DNA of 64,000 nucleotides from Microbacterium sp. UFMG61 (GTDB lineage: Bacteria; Actinomycetota; Actinomycetes; Actinomycetales; Microbacteriaceae). The notes beneath the pieces were generated by a model that saw only the letters and a program-made list of their open reading frames with translations, was not told where the DNA came from and ran no database searches. The stretch's first letter is position 1. Each line of letters starts with the position of its first letter. Location of the stretch: assembly GCF_015354505.1 (NCBI RefSeq), contig NZ_JACAFP010000004.1, positions 103,497-167,496 of the forward strand, in the 5' to 3' direction. This document shows positions 8,872-15,918 of this stretch, one piece after another. The translations under genes and the position numbers were made by a program.

Positions 8872-11160
8872 CTACTCCTCGGTCCAGACCTGCAACTCGC
8901 CCTCGCGTTCGGCGAGCAGGAGCCGACCCTGCAGGTCCGTCCGCAACACGTGGGCACCGACCGCATCGAGGATCGCGAGGATCTCGGTCCGCGGATGCCC
9001 GTAGTCGTTGCCCTCGCCGACGCTGATGAGCGCGGCGGCGGGACGCAGAGCCTCGTACAGCCCGGCATCCTGATCCGCGCTGCCGTGGTGCGCGACCTTG
9101 ACCACGTCGAACGCACCGCGTACGTGCGCGGTGCGCAGCAGCATCCGCTGGGCTTCGGCCGACAGATCTCCCAGGAAGACAGAGCGCGGCACCGCTCCCC
9201 CTCCGAACTCCACCACCACACTGAGGTCGTTGCCGGGCGGGAACGCCGCCACCGTGCGCTGCGGCCACAGCACCTTCCACTCCGCTCCTCCGACCTCGCC
9301 GCGCATACCCGCCACGGCGAGCGTGACCGTCGCGCCCCCGTCTGCCAGTCGATCCAGCGTCCTCTCATCGCCGTGCTCACCCGTCGGCCCGTGCACGACC
9401 TCGTCGACACGGCCCTGCAGCGCCTCGACGCCACCGGCGTGGTCGAGGTCGAAATGCGTGAGCACGAGAAGGTCGATCCTGTCGATGCCCAGCGACCGCA
9501 GGCACTCTGCCAGCGACTCGGGCTCCGGCCCTGTGTCGATCAACGCCACCTCCCCTGCGGAACGCACGAGCAGCGCATCACCCTGGCCCACATCGCACGC
9601 GGCGATCGACCAGCCGTCGGGGCTGGTCGAGCCGGCCAAGGGACCGTCGAGCAGCATGCGCGCACCGAACACGGCCACGACGACCGCGACGACCATCCCT
9701 GCGAGCGCCCGGAGGCCGCGACCCCCGACGCTCGAAGTACCACCGATAAGCACGACCGCGATCGCAGCGCTCACCGCACCGACCACCGCGGCACTGAGGA
9801 TGCCCGCCGGCATCGCGATCTGCGCGAGGGGGACAGCTGCGCTCACCTGCGCCGTCGCCGCGATCCACGCTGCCGGGAGCCACGCAGAGGCGGCAAGGAG
9901 GTCGGCCAGGGGTGGGATCGGGGCGGCGAGGCATGCCAGCATCCCGATCACGGTCGCGAGGGGCGCGGCCGGGGCGGCCAGCAGGTTCGCGGCAAGACCC
10001 ACCAACGACTGCTGATCGGCGAACAGGGCGATGATCGGGCCGCACACGAGCTGAGCCGCCAGGGGCACAGCGATCGCGAGGGCCAGCGGACCCGGCAGCC
10101 ACCGTTGCATCCCCCGCGCCAGATGCGGCGCGAGCAGGATCAATGCGCCGGACGCCGCGACCGAGAGCGCGAATCCGGCACTCGCCGCCAGCCACGGATC
10201 CACGAGCAGGATGCCCGTCGCGCTCAGCGCGAGCATCCCGGCACCGGCGCTCGGACGCCCGAGCAGCACGGCGAGCATCGCCACACCGGCCATCACGCCC
10301 GCACGGATGACGCTCGGCTCGGGAGTGACGAGAACGATGAAGCCACTCAGTCCGAGAGCGGCGACGACCACTCGGGTGCGCCGCCCCCCACTGCAGAGTG
10401 CGGTCAGCCAGAACAGGGCACCGACGACGATCGCGCAGTTCGCACCGGAGACCGCGGTGAGGTGGCTGAGGCCGCTGGCCTTCATCTGCTCGGTGAGTTC
10501 CTGGGACACCGCGCGCGTGTCGCCGACCGCCAGACCCGGCAGCAGACCCGCGCCGGGCTCGGGCAGCCGCCGCGCGCGATCGATGAAGACCCTGCGCAGT
10601 TCAGCTGCGGCAGCGAAGATCCCGGATGCCGGCCGCTCCACCGACGCGGCGCTCGCGAACACCACCAGCGCTGCGCGCTCCCCCGGCTCCGTCGCCGCCG
10701 CCTCGCCGATGACCCTGACTCTCGCACCGAGATCGAACCCGTCACCCGGATCGATCCCGATGCGCACCGGCGCGGAGGCGGCGCGGACCGCGCCGGGCGA
10801 TCCGATGCCCACGAGCTGGATCTCCATCCACAGCCGCCCGTCCCGACCGACCGACGCGGATGAGGTGACCTCGCCCGTGGCCTCGACCACACGCCCGTCC
10901 CACGAGGCCACGCCGTCGCGGGCCGGAAGTGCGGCGATCGTGGTGATCGAGACTGCGGCGATCCCCGCGAGCACGACGACGACGAGAGCAGCGGGCGTGG
11001 CCTCACGACCGGCGCGCCGCAGCAGGATCCCGCACACGACGATCGCGCCACCCACCCCCGCGAGTGCACACCATACGGCCGTCGCAGGCGCGAACACGCA
11101 GATCAGCGCCGCGATCCACGCCGCACCCGCGATGGGCAGCAGGCGGAGGTCGCGCCTCAC
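8872..11160 (-). CDS. comEC: ComEC/Rec2 family competence DNA channel
   Basis: A 762-residue integral membrane protein that carries single-stranded DNA through the membrane during natural transformation. Order: N-terminal helices and a DUF4131 soluble region (about 1-220), the Competence domain of hydrophobic helices containing TAVSGANCAIVVGALF (about 230-500), and a C-terminal metallo-beta-lactamase-like domain with LTHFDLDHAGG (about residue 570) and VAHHGSAD (about 680), the putative nuclease. The GTG at 11160 is the first base of a GTGA overlap with a small upstream ORF. comEA, normally directly upstream, is 4 kb away here. Whether the strain is transformable is unknown; comEC is kept widely in non-competent actinobacteria. 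Confidence 0.93.
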   Translation of the reverse strand: MRRDLRLLPIAGAAWIAALICVFAPATAVWCALAGVGGAIVVCGILLRRAGREATPAALVVVVLAGIAAVSITTIAALPARDGVASWDGRVVEATGEVTSSASVGRDGRLWMEIQLVGIGSPGAVRAASAPVRIGIDPGDGFDLGARVRVIGEAAATEPGERAALVVFASAASVERPASGIFAAAAELRRVFIDRARRLPEPGAGLLPGLAVGDTRAVSQELTEQMKASGLSHLTAVSGANCAIVVGALFWLTALCSGGRRTRVVVAALGLSGFIVLVTPEPSVIRAGVMAGVAMLAVLLGRPSAGAGMLALSATGILLVDPWLAASAGFALSVAASGALILLAPHLARGMQRWLPGPLALAIAVPLAAQLVCGPIIALFADQQSLVGLAANLLAAPAAPLATVIGMLACLAAPIPPLADLLAASAWLPAAWIAATAQVSAAVPLAQIAMPAGILSAAVVGAVSAAIAVVLIGGTSSVGGRGLRALAGMVVAVVVAVFGARMLLDGPLAGSTSPDGWSIAACDVGQGDALLVRSAGEVALIDTGPEPESLAECLRSLGIDRIDLLVLTHFDLDHAGGVEALQGRVDEVVHGPTGEHGDERTLDRLADGGATVTLAVAGMRGEVGGAEWKVLWPQRTVAAFPPGNDLSVVVEFGGGAVPRSVFLGDLSAEAQRMLLRTAHVRGAFDVVKVAHHGSADQDAGLYEALRPAAALISVGEGNDYGHPRTEILAILDAVGAHVLRTDLQGRLLLAEREGELQVWTEE

Positions 11161-11243
11161 ACGAGCGCCCCATTAGGAGCGGGGGCGGAGACCGAGGCGA
11201 CCACCGTGCCGCGCACCTCGGTCGTGGCTGTCGGTCTGCACAT
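11157..11243 (-). CDS. Possible 28-residue leaderless upstream ORF coupled to comEC
   Basis: An ATG at 11243 starts a 28-codon frame beginning MCRPTATTEVRG and ending in NGALV, whose stop overlaps the comEC GTG by 4 nt (GTGA). A -10 box TACGGT ends exactly 6 nt before the ATG, the same leaderless geometry as real genes here. No family recognised. Together these suggest the frame is translated to bring ribosomes to comEC, which lacks a ribosome site of its own. Chance is a real alternative for so short a frame. Confidence 0.4.
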   Translation of the reverse strand: MCRPTATTEVRGTVVASVSAPAPNGALV

Positions 11244-11249
11244 CCGGAC

Positions 11250-11255
11250 ACCGTA
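11250..11255 (-). promoter_or_regulatory. -10 box TACGGT upstream of the comEC leader ORF
   Basis: TACGGT, 6-nt spacer GTCCGG, then ATG on the minus strand. It would give comEC a promoter independent of comEA. The rest of 11256-11463 holds no gene that I can support. Confidence 0.4.
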
Positions 11256-11463
11256 GTGGCCGACCGCCGGCGCCGATGAGCAGCGTGATGATCCGCGTGG
11301 AGAACCGAGCGACGCGGTGGCTTGTGCAGAAACAGGACACGGACGTCTTCGACGGTCGAACGCCATCGATGACGCGTCACGAACCGAAGGAGATGCAATC
11401 ACCGCGGTGCGAGTGGCGGAGCGATCGCTCGCCGCGCGGTGCAGAGTTCTCAGGGCGACAAGG

Positions 11464-11610
11464 CTACGGACGCCGAGTCGGATCCGAGTCAGGGCTCGGA
11501 GAGGCGCGTCCCTCGATCTCGCGAAGTCGCTTCAGCTGCGACCATGGCCAGAAGGCGATCCACGCGATGGAGACGATCGAGGCGCCCATGATCATCGAAG
11601 CGATATCCAT
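11464..11610 (-). CDS. Small putative membrane protein (48 aa)
   Basis: Not a recognised family. The ATG at 11610 opens a 48-residue protein with one hydrophobic helix (MIMGASIVSIAWIAFWPW, about residues 6-23) followed by a basic stretch LKRLREIEGR and a polar Ser/Pro/Asp tail, the layout of a single-pass protein with its C-terminus inside. The frame is open much further upstream, but that part is arginine- and serine-rich, typical of non-coding frames in high-GC DNA. No good ribosome site. It lies between comEC and the DUF2256 gene, so it belongs to the inserted stretch. Existence is moderately likely only. Confidence 0.4.
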   Translation of the reverse strand: MDIASMIMGASIVSIAWIAFWPWSQLKRLREIEGRASPSPDSDPTRRP

Positions 11611-11749
11611 ACGATCCACACTACGGACTCGGCATCGTCCCGAGCATCCCCCGCGGGACGGACCTGGACACGGACCCCGATGACTGACGACGAGGGGTCG
11701 ATTCGATGAGACGGATCTCATGCGACGCTGACGCCGGCGACCGCATTCG

Positions 11750-12151
11750 TCACCCGGCGGGCAGGCGCCGACGGATTCGTATGTCCCCCTTCGCCGTGGA
11801 CGGATCCACGACACGTCCGTCCTGCACGATCTCGACGACACCCGCGGCCACCAGCCGCCGGGCGGCGCGACGCGCGGATTCCCGAAGCTCCCGCCAGTCT
11901 TCACCGCCAACGGCGCGCGCCGCGTCCGCGGGACCGATCGTGTCCTTCGCCGTGCGCGACACGAGCAGCGCGACGATCGCGTCCTCGAGTTCGCGGTCCT
12001 TCGCCGTCACCTTGCGGGCACGGCACGCTGCCGAGCAGTACTTCACCTCGTCCCAGACGGCCGACCATTCCGCCCGCCACGCCATCTCGCGACCGCAGGA
12101 GGCGCAGGTCTTCATCTCGCCCTGCGGGCGGGAAGTGCGCTGCCGACTCAT
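11750..12151 (-). CDS. DUF2256-DUF3253 fusion protein, photolyase-associated
   Basis: A 133-residue protein with two domains. Residues 14-48 are a small zinc-finger-like DUF2256 module with C16xxC19 and C39xxxC43 around a tryptophan-rich core (W25, W29, W33), the pattern normally found as a 40-60 residue stand-alone protein encoded beside photolyase/cryptochrome genes. Residues 50-133 match DUF3253, a winged-helix-like domain (ELEDAIVALLVSR, DAARAVGGEDWRELRESARRAARRL, VEIVQDGRVVDP). Start ATG at 12151 has GGAG four bases before it. It is divergent from the photolyase gene with 180 bp between, which must hold both promoters. The adjacency supports a shared role; the biochemical activity of both domains is unknown. 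Confidence 0.85.
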   Translation of the reverse strand: MSRQRTSRPQGEMKTCASCGREMAWRAEWSAVWDEVKYCSAACRARKVTAKDRELEDAIVALLVSRTAKDTIGPADAARAVGGEDWRELRESARRAARRLVAAGVVEIVQDGRVVDPSTAKGDIRIRRRLPAG

Positions 12152-12319
12152 AGCGCTCCGAGAATCGACAGCGTACGAATTCGGGGGTGGAAAGTGAGCC
12201 CGGCTGAACCCTCGACGACCAGAGGCGGTGACGGTGTCCGCATGGTCCTCAGCGTAACCCGGCGATGCCGCCGATACCCGCATCCGCCGTGCGGTCGCCC
12301 CCTCCCCCCTCTCCCGTCG

Positions 12320-12325
12320 TACGCT
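12320..12325 (+). promoter_or_regulatory. -10 box TACGCT of the photolyase gene
   Basis: TACGCT, 6-nt spacer GGTGCC, then the ATG at 12332: predicted leaderless start. A second TACGCT on the minus strand 18 nt before the DUF2256 start may serve the divergent gene. Confidence 0.5.
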
Positions 12326-12331
12326 GGTGCC

Positions 12332-13885
12332 ATGGAGCCGCTGCGCAATCTGGTGATCGTGCTCGGCGATCAGCTCGATCTCCAGGCCAGTGCGTTCGAC
12401 GGGTTCGATCCGCTTCAGGATGCGGTGTGGATGGCCGAGGTCATCGAAGAGTCGACTCACGTCTGGAGCAGCAAGCCGAGAACTGCCCTGTTCCTGTCGG
12501 CCATGCGGCATTGTGCAGCCGAGATGCGCGCCGCGGGACGAACGGTCCACTACACATCGCTCGATGACCCGAGCGTCGGCGGCTCTCTCGCCGATCAGCT
12601 CACCGCCGACATCGCACGACTGGCTCCGGCGTCGCTGCAGATGACCGCGCCCGGCGACTGGCGCGTCCTCGAGTCGATGCGAGAGACGGCGGCGGCAGCC
12701 GACATCCCTCTCGAGATCCATGAGGACCGCCATTTCTTCTGCACGGTGAAGGAGTTCGCCGCCCACATGACGGAGCGCCGCACCCTGCGGATGGAGTACT
12801 TCTACCGTGAGCAACGTCAGCGCTTCGGAATCCTGATGGCGCCGGATGGGAAGCCGGAGGGCGGTGCGTGGAACTTCGATGCCGAGAATCGCAAGGCGTT
12901 TCCCACACAGGGGCCGGGGCTCGTGCCACCGAGAGCCGTGTTCGAGCCGGATGAGATCACCCGAGACGTTCTCGCGCTCGTCACCGAACGCTTCTCCGAC
13001 CACCCCGGTCGTCTCGACACGTTCGCGTGGCCCGTGACGCGCTCGCAGGCACTCGAATCACTCGCTCTCTTCATCGAGGAGCGCCTGCCTCAGTTCGGCG
13101 ACTCGCAGGACGCCCTGTGGCCCGGTGAGCCCTGGCTGTGGCACGCTCACCTGTCTGCCGCGATGAATCTGAAGCTCCTCCACCCTCGTGAGGTCGTCGC
13201 GGCGGCTGAGACGGCATACCGCGACGGACGGGCGCCGCTGGCCTCCACCGAGGGCTTCATCCGGCAGATTCTCGGATGGCGCGAGTACGTCCGGGGAATC
13301 TACTGGACTCAGATGCCGGGGTACGCCCGCCGCAACGCGCTGGACGCGCACGAGCCGCTCCCTGACTGGTACTGGACGGGCGACACCTCGATGGCGTGCA
13401 TGGCCGACGCGATCGCCACCACGCTGGAGAACGGCTACGCGCACCACATCCAGCGACTGATGGTCACGGGTCTCTATGCTCTGCTTCTGGGGGTCGAGCC
13501 GACAGAAGTGCACGCCTGGTATCTCGCGGTCTACGTCGACGCGGTCGAATGGGTGGAGCTGCCCAACACCCTGGGAATGAGCCAGTTCGCCGACGGCGGG
13601 TTGATGGGGAGCAAGCCCTACGCGGCATCGGGCGCGTACATATCGCGTATGAGCCCGCACTGTCGCACCTGCCGCTTCGACCCGAAGAAGCGCGTGGGGT
13701 CGGACGCCTGCCCGATCACCACTCTCTATTGGGACTTTCTGATGCGCCACCATGAGACGCTCGCCGCGAACCCGCGAATGGCCCTGCAGGTGCGCAACAT
13801 CGATCGGATCGACGGCGACGAACGCGCGGCGATCGGCCTGCGTGCGGCGGCGATCCGCCGAGGAGAGGTGGTGTCGAATGCATGA
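12332..13885 (+). CDS. Iron-sulfur bacterial cryptochrome/photolyase (FeS-BCP, PhrB-like (6-4) photolyase)
   Basis: A 517-residue flavoprotein of the FeS-BCP class, whose studied members repair UV (6-4) photoproducts with blue light. The N-terminus LVIVLGDQLD starts the antenna-binding Rossmann-like domain; the C-terminal FAD domain includes GWREYVRGIYW and the late NTLGMSQFADGG and KPYAASGAYI motifs. Four cysteines at 356, 444, 447 and 460 (AC, HCRTC, DAC) have the same spacing (88, 3, 13) as the 4Fe-4S ligands of Agrobacterium PhrB as I remember them (350, 438, 441, 454). The frame is open upstream to 12194; ATG 12332 was chosen because the fold begins there. Its stop overlaps the next gene by 8 nt. 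Confidence 0.93.
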   Translation: MEPLRNLVIVLGDQLDLQASAFDGFDPLQDAVWMAEVIEESTHVWSSKPRTALFLSAMRHCAAEMRAAGRTVHYTSLDDPSVGGSLADQLTADIARLAPASLQMTAPGDWRVLESMRETAAAADIPLEIHEDRHFFCTVKEFAAHMTERRTLRMEYFYREQRQRFGILMAPDGKPEGGAWNFDAENRKAFPTQGPGLVPPRAVFEPDEITRDVLALVTERFSDHPGRLDTFAWPVTRSQALESLALFIEERLPQFGDSQDALWPGEPWLWHAHLSAAMNLKLLHPREVVAAAETAYRDGRAPLASTEGFIRQILGWREYVRGIYWTQMPGYARRNALDAHEPLPDWYWTGDTSMACMADAIATTLENGYAHHIQRLMVTGLYALLLGVEPTEVHAWYLAVYVDAVEWVELPNTLGMSQFADGGLMGSKPYAASGAYISRMSPHCRTCRFDPKKRVGSDACPITTLYWDFLMRHHETLAANPRMALQVRNIDRIDGDERAAIGLRAAAIRRGEVVSNA

Positions 13886-15140
13886 CGTCATCGTGGTCGG
13901 CGCCGGTCTCGCAGGCCTCCGCTGCGCCGGACTGCTCGCCGGACGCGGGCTCGATGTGGTCGTCCTCGAGGCCGCGGATGCCATCGGCGGACGTCAACGC
14001 ACCGACATCGTCGACGGCTTCCGGCTGGACCGCGGCTTCCAGGTGCTGAATCCCGCGTACCCGGCGCTCCGCCGCAGTGTCGAGCTCGACGCGCTCGCGC
14101 TGGGGAGCTTCCCGGTCGGTGTGCGAGTGCGCACGACGGACGGGACGGCCGAACTGCGGCATCCCGTGCGGCATCCGCTGTCGATCGCCACCTCCCTGCG
14201 CAGCGGTCTGGTGAGCGCTCGGGATGCCGTCGCACTGGCGCGCTGGGCAGCGCCGGCACTGATCCGTCCGCTCTCGCGTCTCGCCCGAAACGATGTCACC
14301 GTCGGCGAGGGATGGGAGGCCGCGGGGCTCCGCGGCCCATTGCGCACCGCCGTGCTCGAACCTTTCCTCGCCGGGGTCCTGGCCGAACGCGACGGTGAGA
14401 CGTCGAACGCGTTCACCCAGTCGCTCGTGCGGTATTTCGCCCTCGGTTGCCCGGGCCTGCCCGCTCAGGGGATCGCTGCGGTCCCGGAGCAGCTCGCCGC
14501 GCACGCACGCGCGGCGGGCGCAGACATCCGACTCGATGCCCGCGCCGAACGGATGTCTTCGCACGGAGAAGGCATCCGGATGGAGCTGACCGACGGCGAC
14601 TCCGTCGCTGCCTCTCGAGTGGTCGTCGCGGTGGGCCCCGACGCGGTCTCCGGCCTCACCGGGCTTGCCGCGCCGGCGACGAACGGCCTGCAGACATGGT
14701 GGTTCGCCGCTACCGAACCGCCCACCGGGTCTGCGCTGCTCACCGTCGACGGGCGCGTCGGACGCGGCCCCGTCGTGAACACCGTCGTGATGACGCACAC
14801 GGTGCCCTCGTATGCCCCGGCCGGACGCCACCTCATCGCCGCGACGTGCCTGTTGCCGCGTGGCAGCGATCCCGCCGACGAGAGAGATGTCCGTCGCCAC
14901 CTGGGTGAGATCTGGGGCACCGACATCAGCGCGTGGGAGCTCATCCGACGCGACGACATCGTCGACGCGCTCCCGGCCCAGCCTGCGCCCCTGAGCGCAC
15001 CGCGATCACCGCGCTACGCCGATCGGTCCTACATCGCCGGGGACCATCGCGACACCGCGTCGATTCAGGGTGCCCTCGCGTCCGGCGAACGTGCCGCGCG
15101 CGCGATCCTGAGAGATGTGGAACCCTCGAGCGGTCGCTGA
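13878..15140 (+). CDS. FAD-dependent amine-oxidase-like oxidoreductase
   Basis: A 420-residue flavoprotein. VIVVGAGLAGLRCA at residues 5-18 is the ADP-binding beta-alpha-beta fold, ending in VVVLEAADAIGGRQRTD, the motif of the amine oxidase/phytoene desaturase superfamily; the second FAD-binding stretch is near the C-terminus (YIAGDHRDTASIQGALASGERAA, split here: YIAGDH then ASIQGALASG). The start overlaps the photolyase stop, so both are made from one message. Similar oxidoreductases occur beside photolyases in other bacteria; the substrate is unknown. It could supply or recycle a cofactor, or make a pigment, but nothing in the sequence decides this. Confidence 0.88.
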   Translation: MHDVIVVGAGLAGLRCAGLLAGRGLDVVVLEAADAIGGRQRTDIVDGFRLDRGFQVLNPAYPALRRSVELDALALGSFPVGVRVRTTDGTAELRHPVRHPLSIATSLRSGLVSARDAVALARWAAPALIRPLSRLARNDVTVGEGWEAAGLRGPLRTAVLEPFLAGVLAERDGETSNAFTQSLVRYFALGCPGLPAQGIAAVPEQLAAHARAAGADIRLDARAERMSSHGEGIRMELTDGDSVAASRVVVAVGPDAVSGLTGLAAPATNGLQTWWFAATEPPTGSALLTVDGRVGRGPVVNTVVMTHTVPSYAPAGRHLIAATCLLPRGSDPADERDVRRHLGEIWGTDISAWELIRRDDIVDALPAQPAPLSAPRSPRYADRSYIAGDHRDTASIQGALASGERAARAILRDVEPSSGR

Positions 15141-15223
15141 ACCTTTCACCGCTGACGTCGTCTCGTGGCGGCGTGTCCGGTCGTGACGGAAGACCTGATC
15201 GACGGTGAGGCGCCGATCACGAG

Positions 15224-15826
15224 TCATACCCGCACCGCCTCACGAATGCCCGCAAGCAGCTTCTCGCCGATCCCGGGCACCGCGAGCAGGTCGTCGACCG
15301 ATTGGAAGCCGCCGTTCTCTTCGCGCCACGCGATGATCCGCTCGGCCAACGCAGGGCCGATGCGGGGCAGTGTCTCGAGGGCGGCCTGGTCGGCGGCGTT
15401 GAGGTCGACCCTGTCGTCCGCAGGCTGGGCCACCACCGCATCACCCCCGCCATCCACCACACCCGCGACAGGCACGATGATCTGCTCGCCGTCTTCGAGG
15501 GTCCGGGCGAGATTGATGCCTGCCAGGTCGGCGGAGTCGGTTGTGCCTCCGGCCGCTGCCACGGCATCGACCATGCGGGAGTCGAGGTCGAGAACGTAGA
15601 GTCCCGGGTGCTCGACTGCGCCGAGCACGTGGACATAGAGCTCTCCCGAAGCTCCCGACTCATCGGCATCCGCGTCGATGGACACGGATTCGGTCGGCGC
15701 CGCCTGACCCTTCAGCAGGCCGAGGCCTACTGCTCCCGACAGGACGACGAGCCCGACGATCACGGCCGCACCCAGGCTCAGCTGCAACCGGCGTGGTCGC
15801 GGCGGGGGCGGCAGCGTGTCGGACAT
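15224..15826 (-). CDS. comEA: ComEA family DNA-binding protein (competence)
   Basis: A 200-residue membrane-anchored DNA receptor. One hydrophobic segment at about 15-38, then a soluble-ligand-binding-beta-grasp (SLBB) domain (LYVHVLGAVEHPGLYVLDL, about 62-120) and a C-terminal helix-hairpin-helix DNA-binding domain (VDLNAADQAALETLPRIGP, and VPGIGEKLLAGIREAV). It should bind incoming duplex DNA outside the membrane and pass it to ComEC. Start ATG at 15826 with -10 box TAGCGT ending 6 nt before. It is downstream of leuS as in relatives, but comEC, normally next, is displaced by the photolyase island. Confidence 0.94.
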   Translation of the reverse strand: MSDTLPPPPRPRRLQLSLGAAVIVGLVVLSGAVGLGLLKGQAAPTESVSIDADADESGASGELYVHVLGAVEHPGLYVLDLDSRMVDAVAAAGGTTDSADLAGINLARTLEDGEQIIVPVAGVVDGGGDAVVAQPADDRVDLNAADQAALETLPRIGPALAERIIAWREENGGFQSVDDLLAVPGIGEKLLAGIREAVRV

Positions 15827-15832
15827 GCCGCC

Positions 15833-15838
15833 ACGCTA
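15833..15838 (-). promoter_or_regulatory. -10 box TAGCGT of comEA
   Basis: TAGCGT, spacer GGCGGC, ATG on the minus strand; leaderless geometry. It suggests comEA is transcribed on its own rather than only from leuS. Confidence 0.45.
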
Positions 15839-15918
15839 GAGGCGCTCGATGACCCGCAGAACGCCGCGTGCCGCTGTCCGTGGAGAATCATGGGCAGCGG
15901 CACGCTGTGCAGGACTGT

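Noticed and set aside
11464-11910. Full 148-codon version of the small membrane ORF
   Set aside because: The first 100 codons overlap the end of the DUF2256 gene and have a non-coding composition.
12194-12331. N-terminal extension of the photolyase to 12194
   Set aside because: The extra residues are Arg/Pro-rich and lie in the divergent promoter region; the family fold starts at the ATG at 12332.
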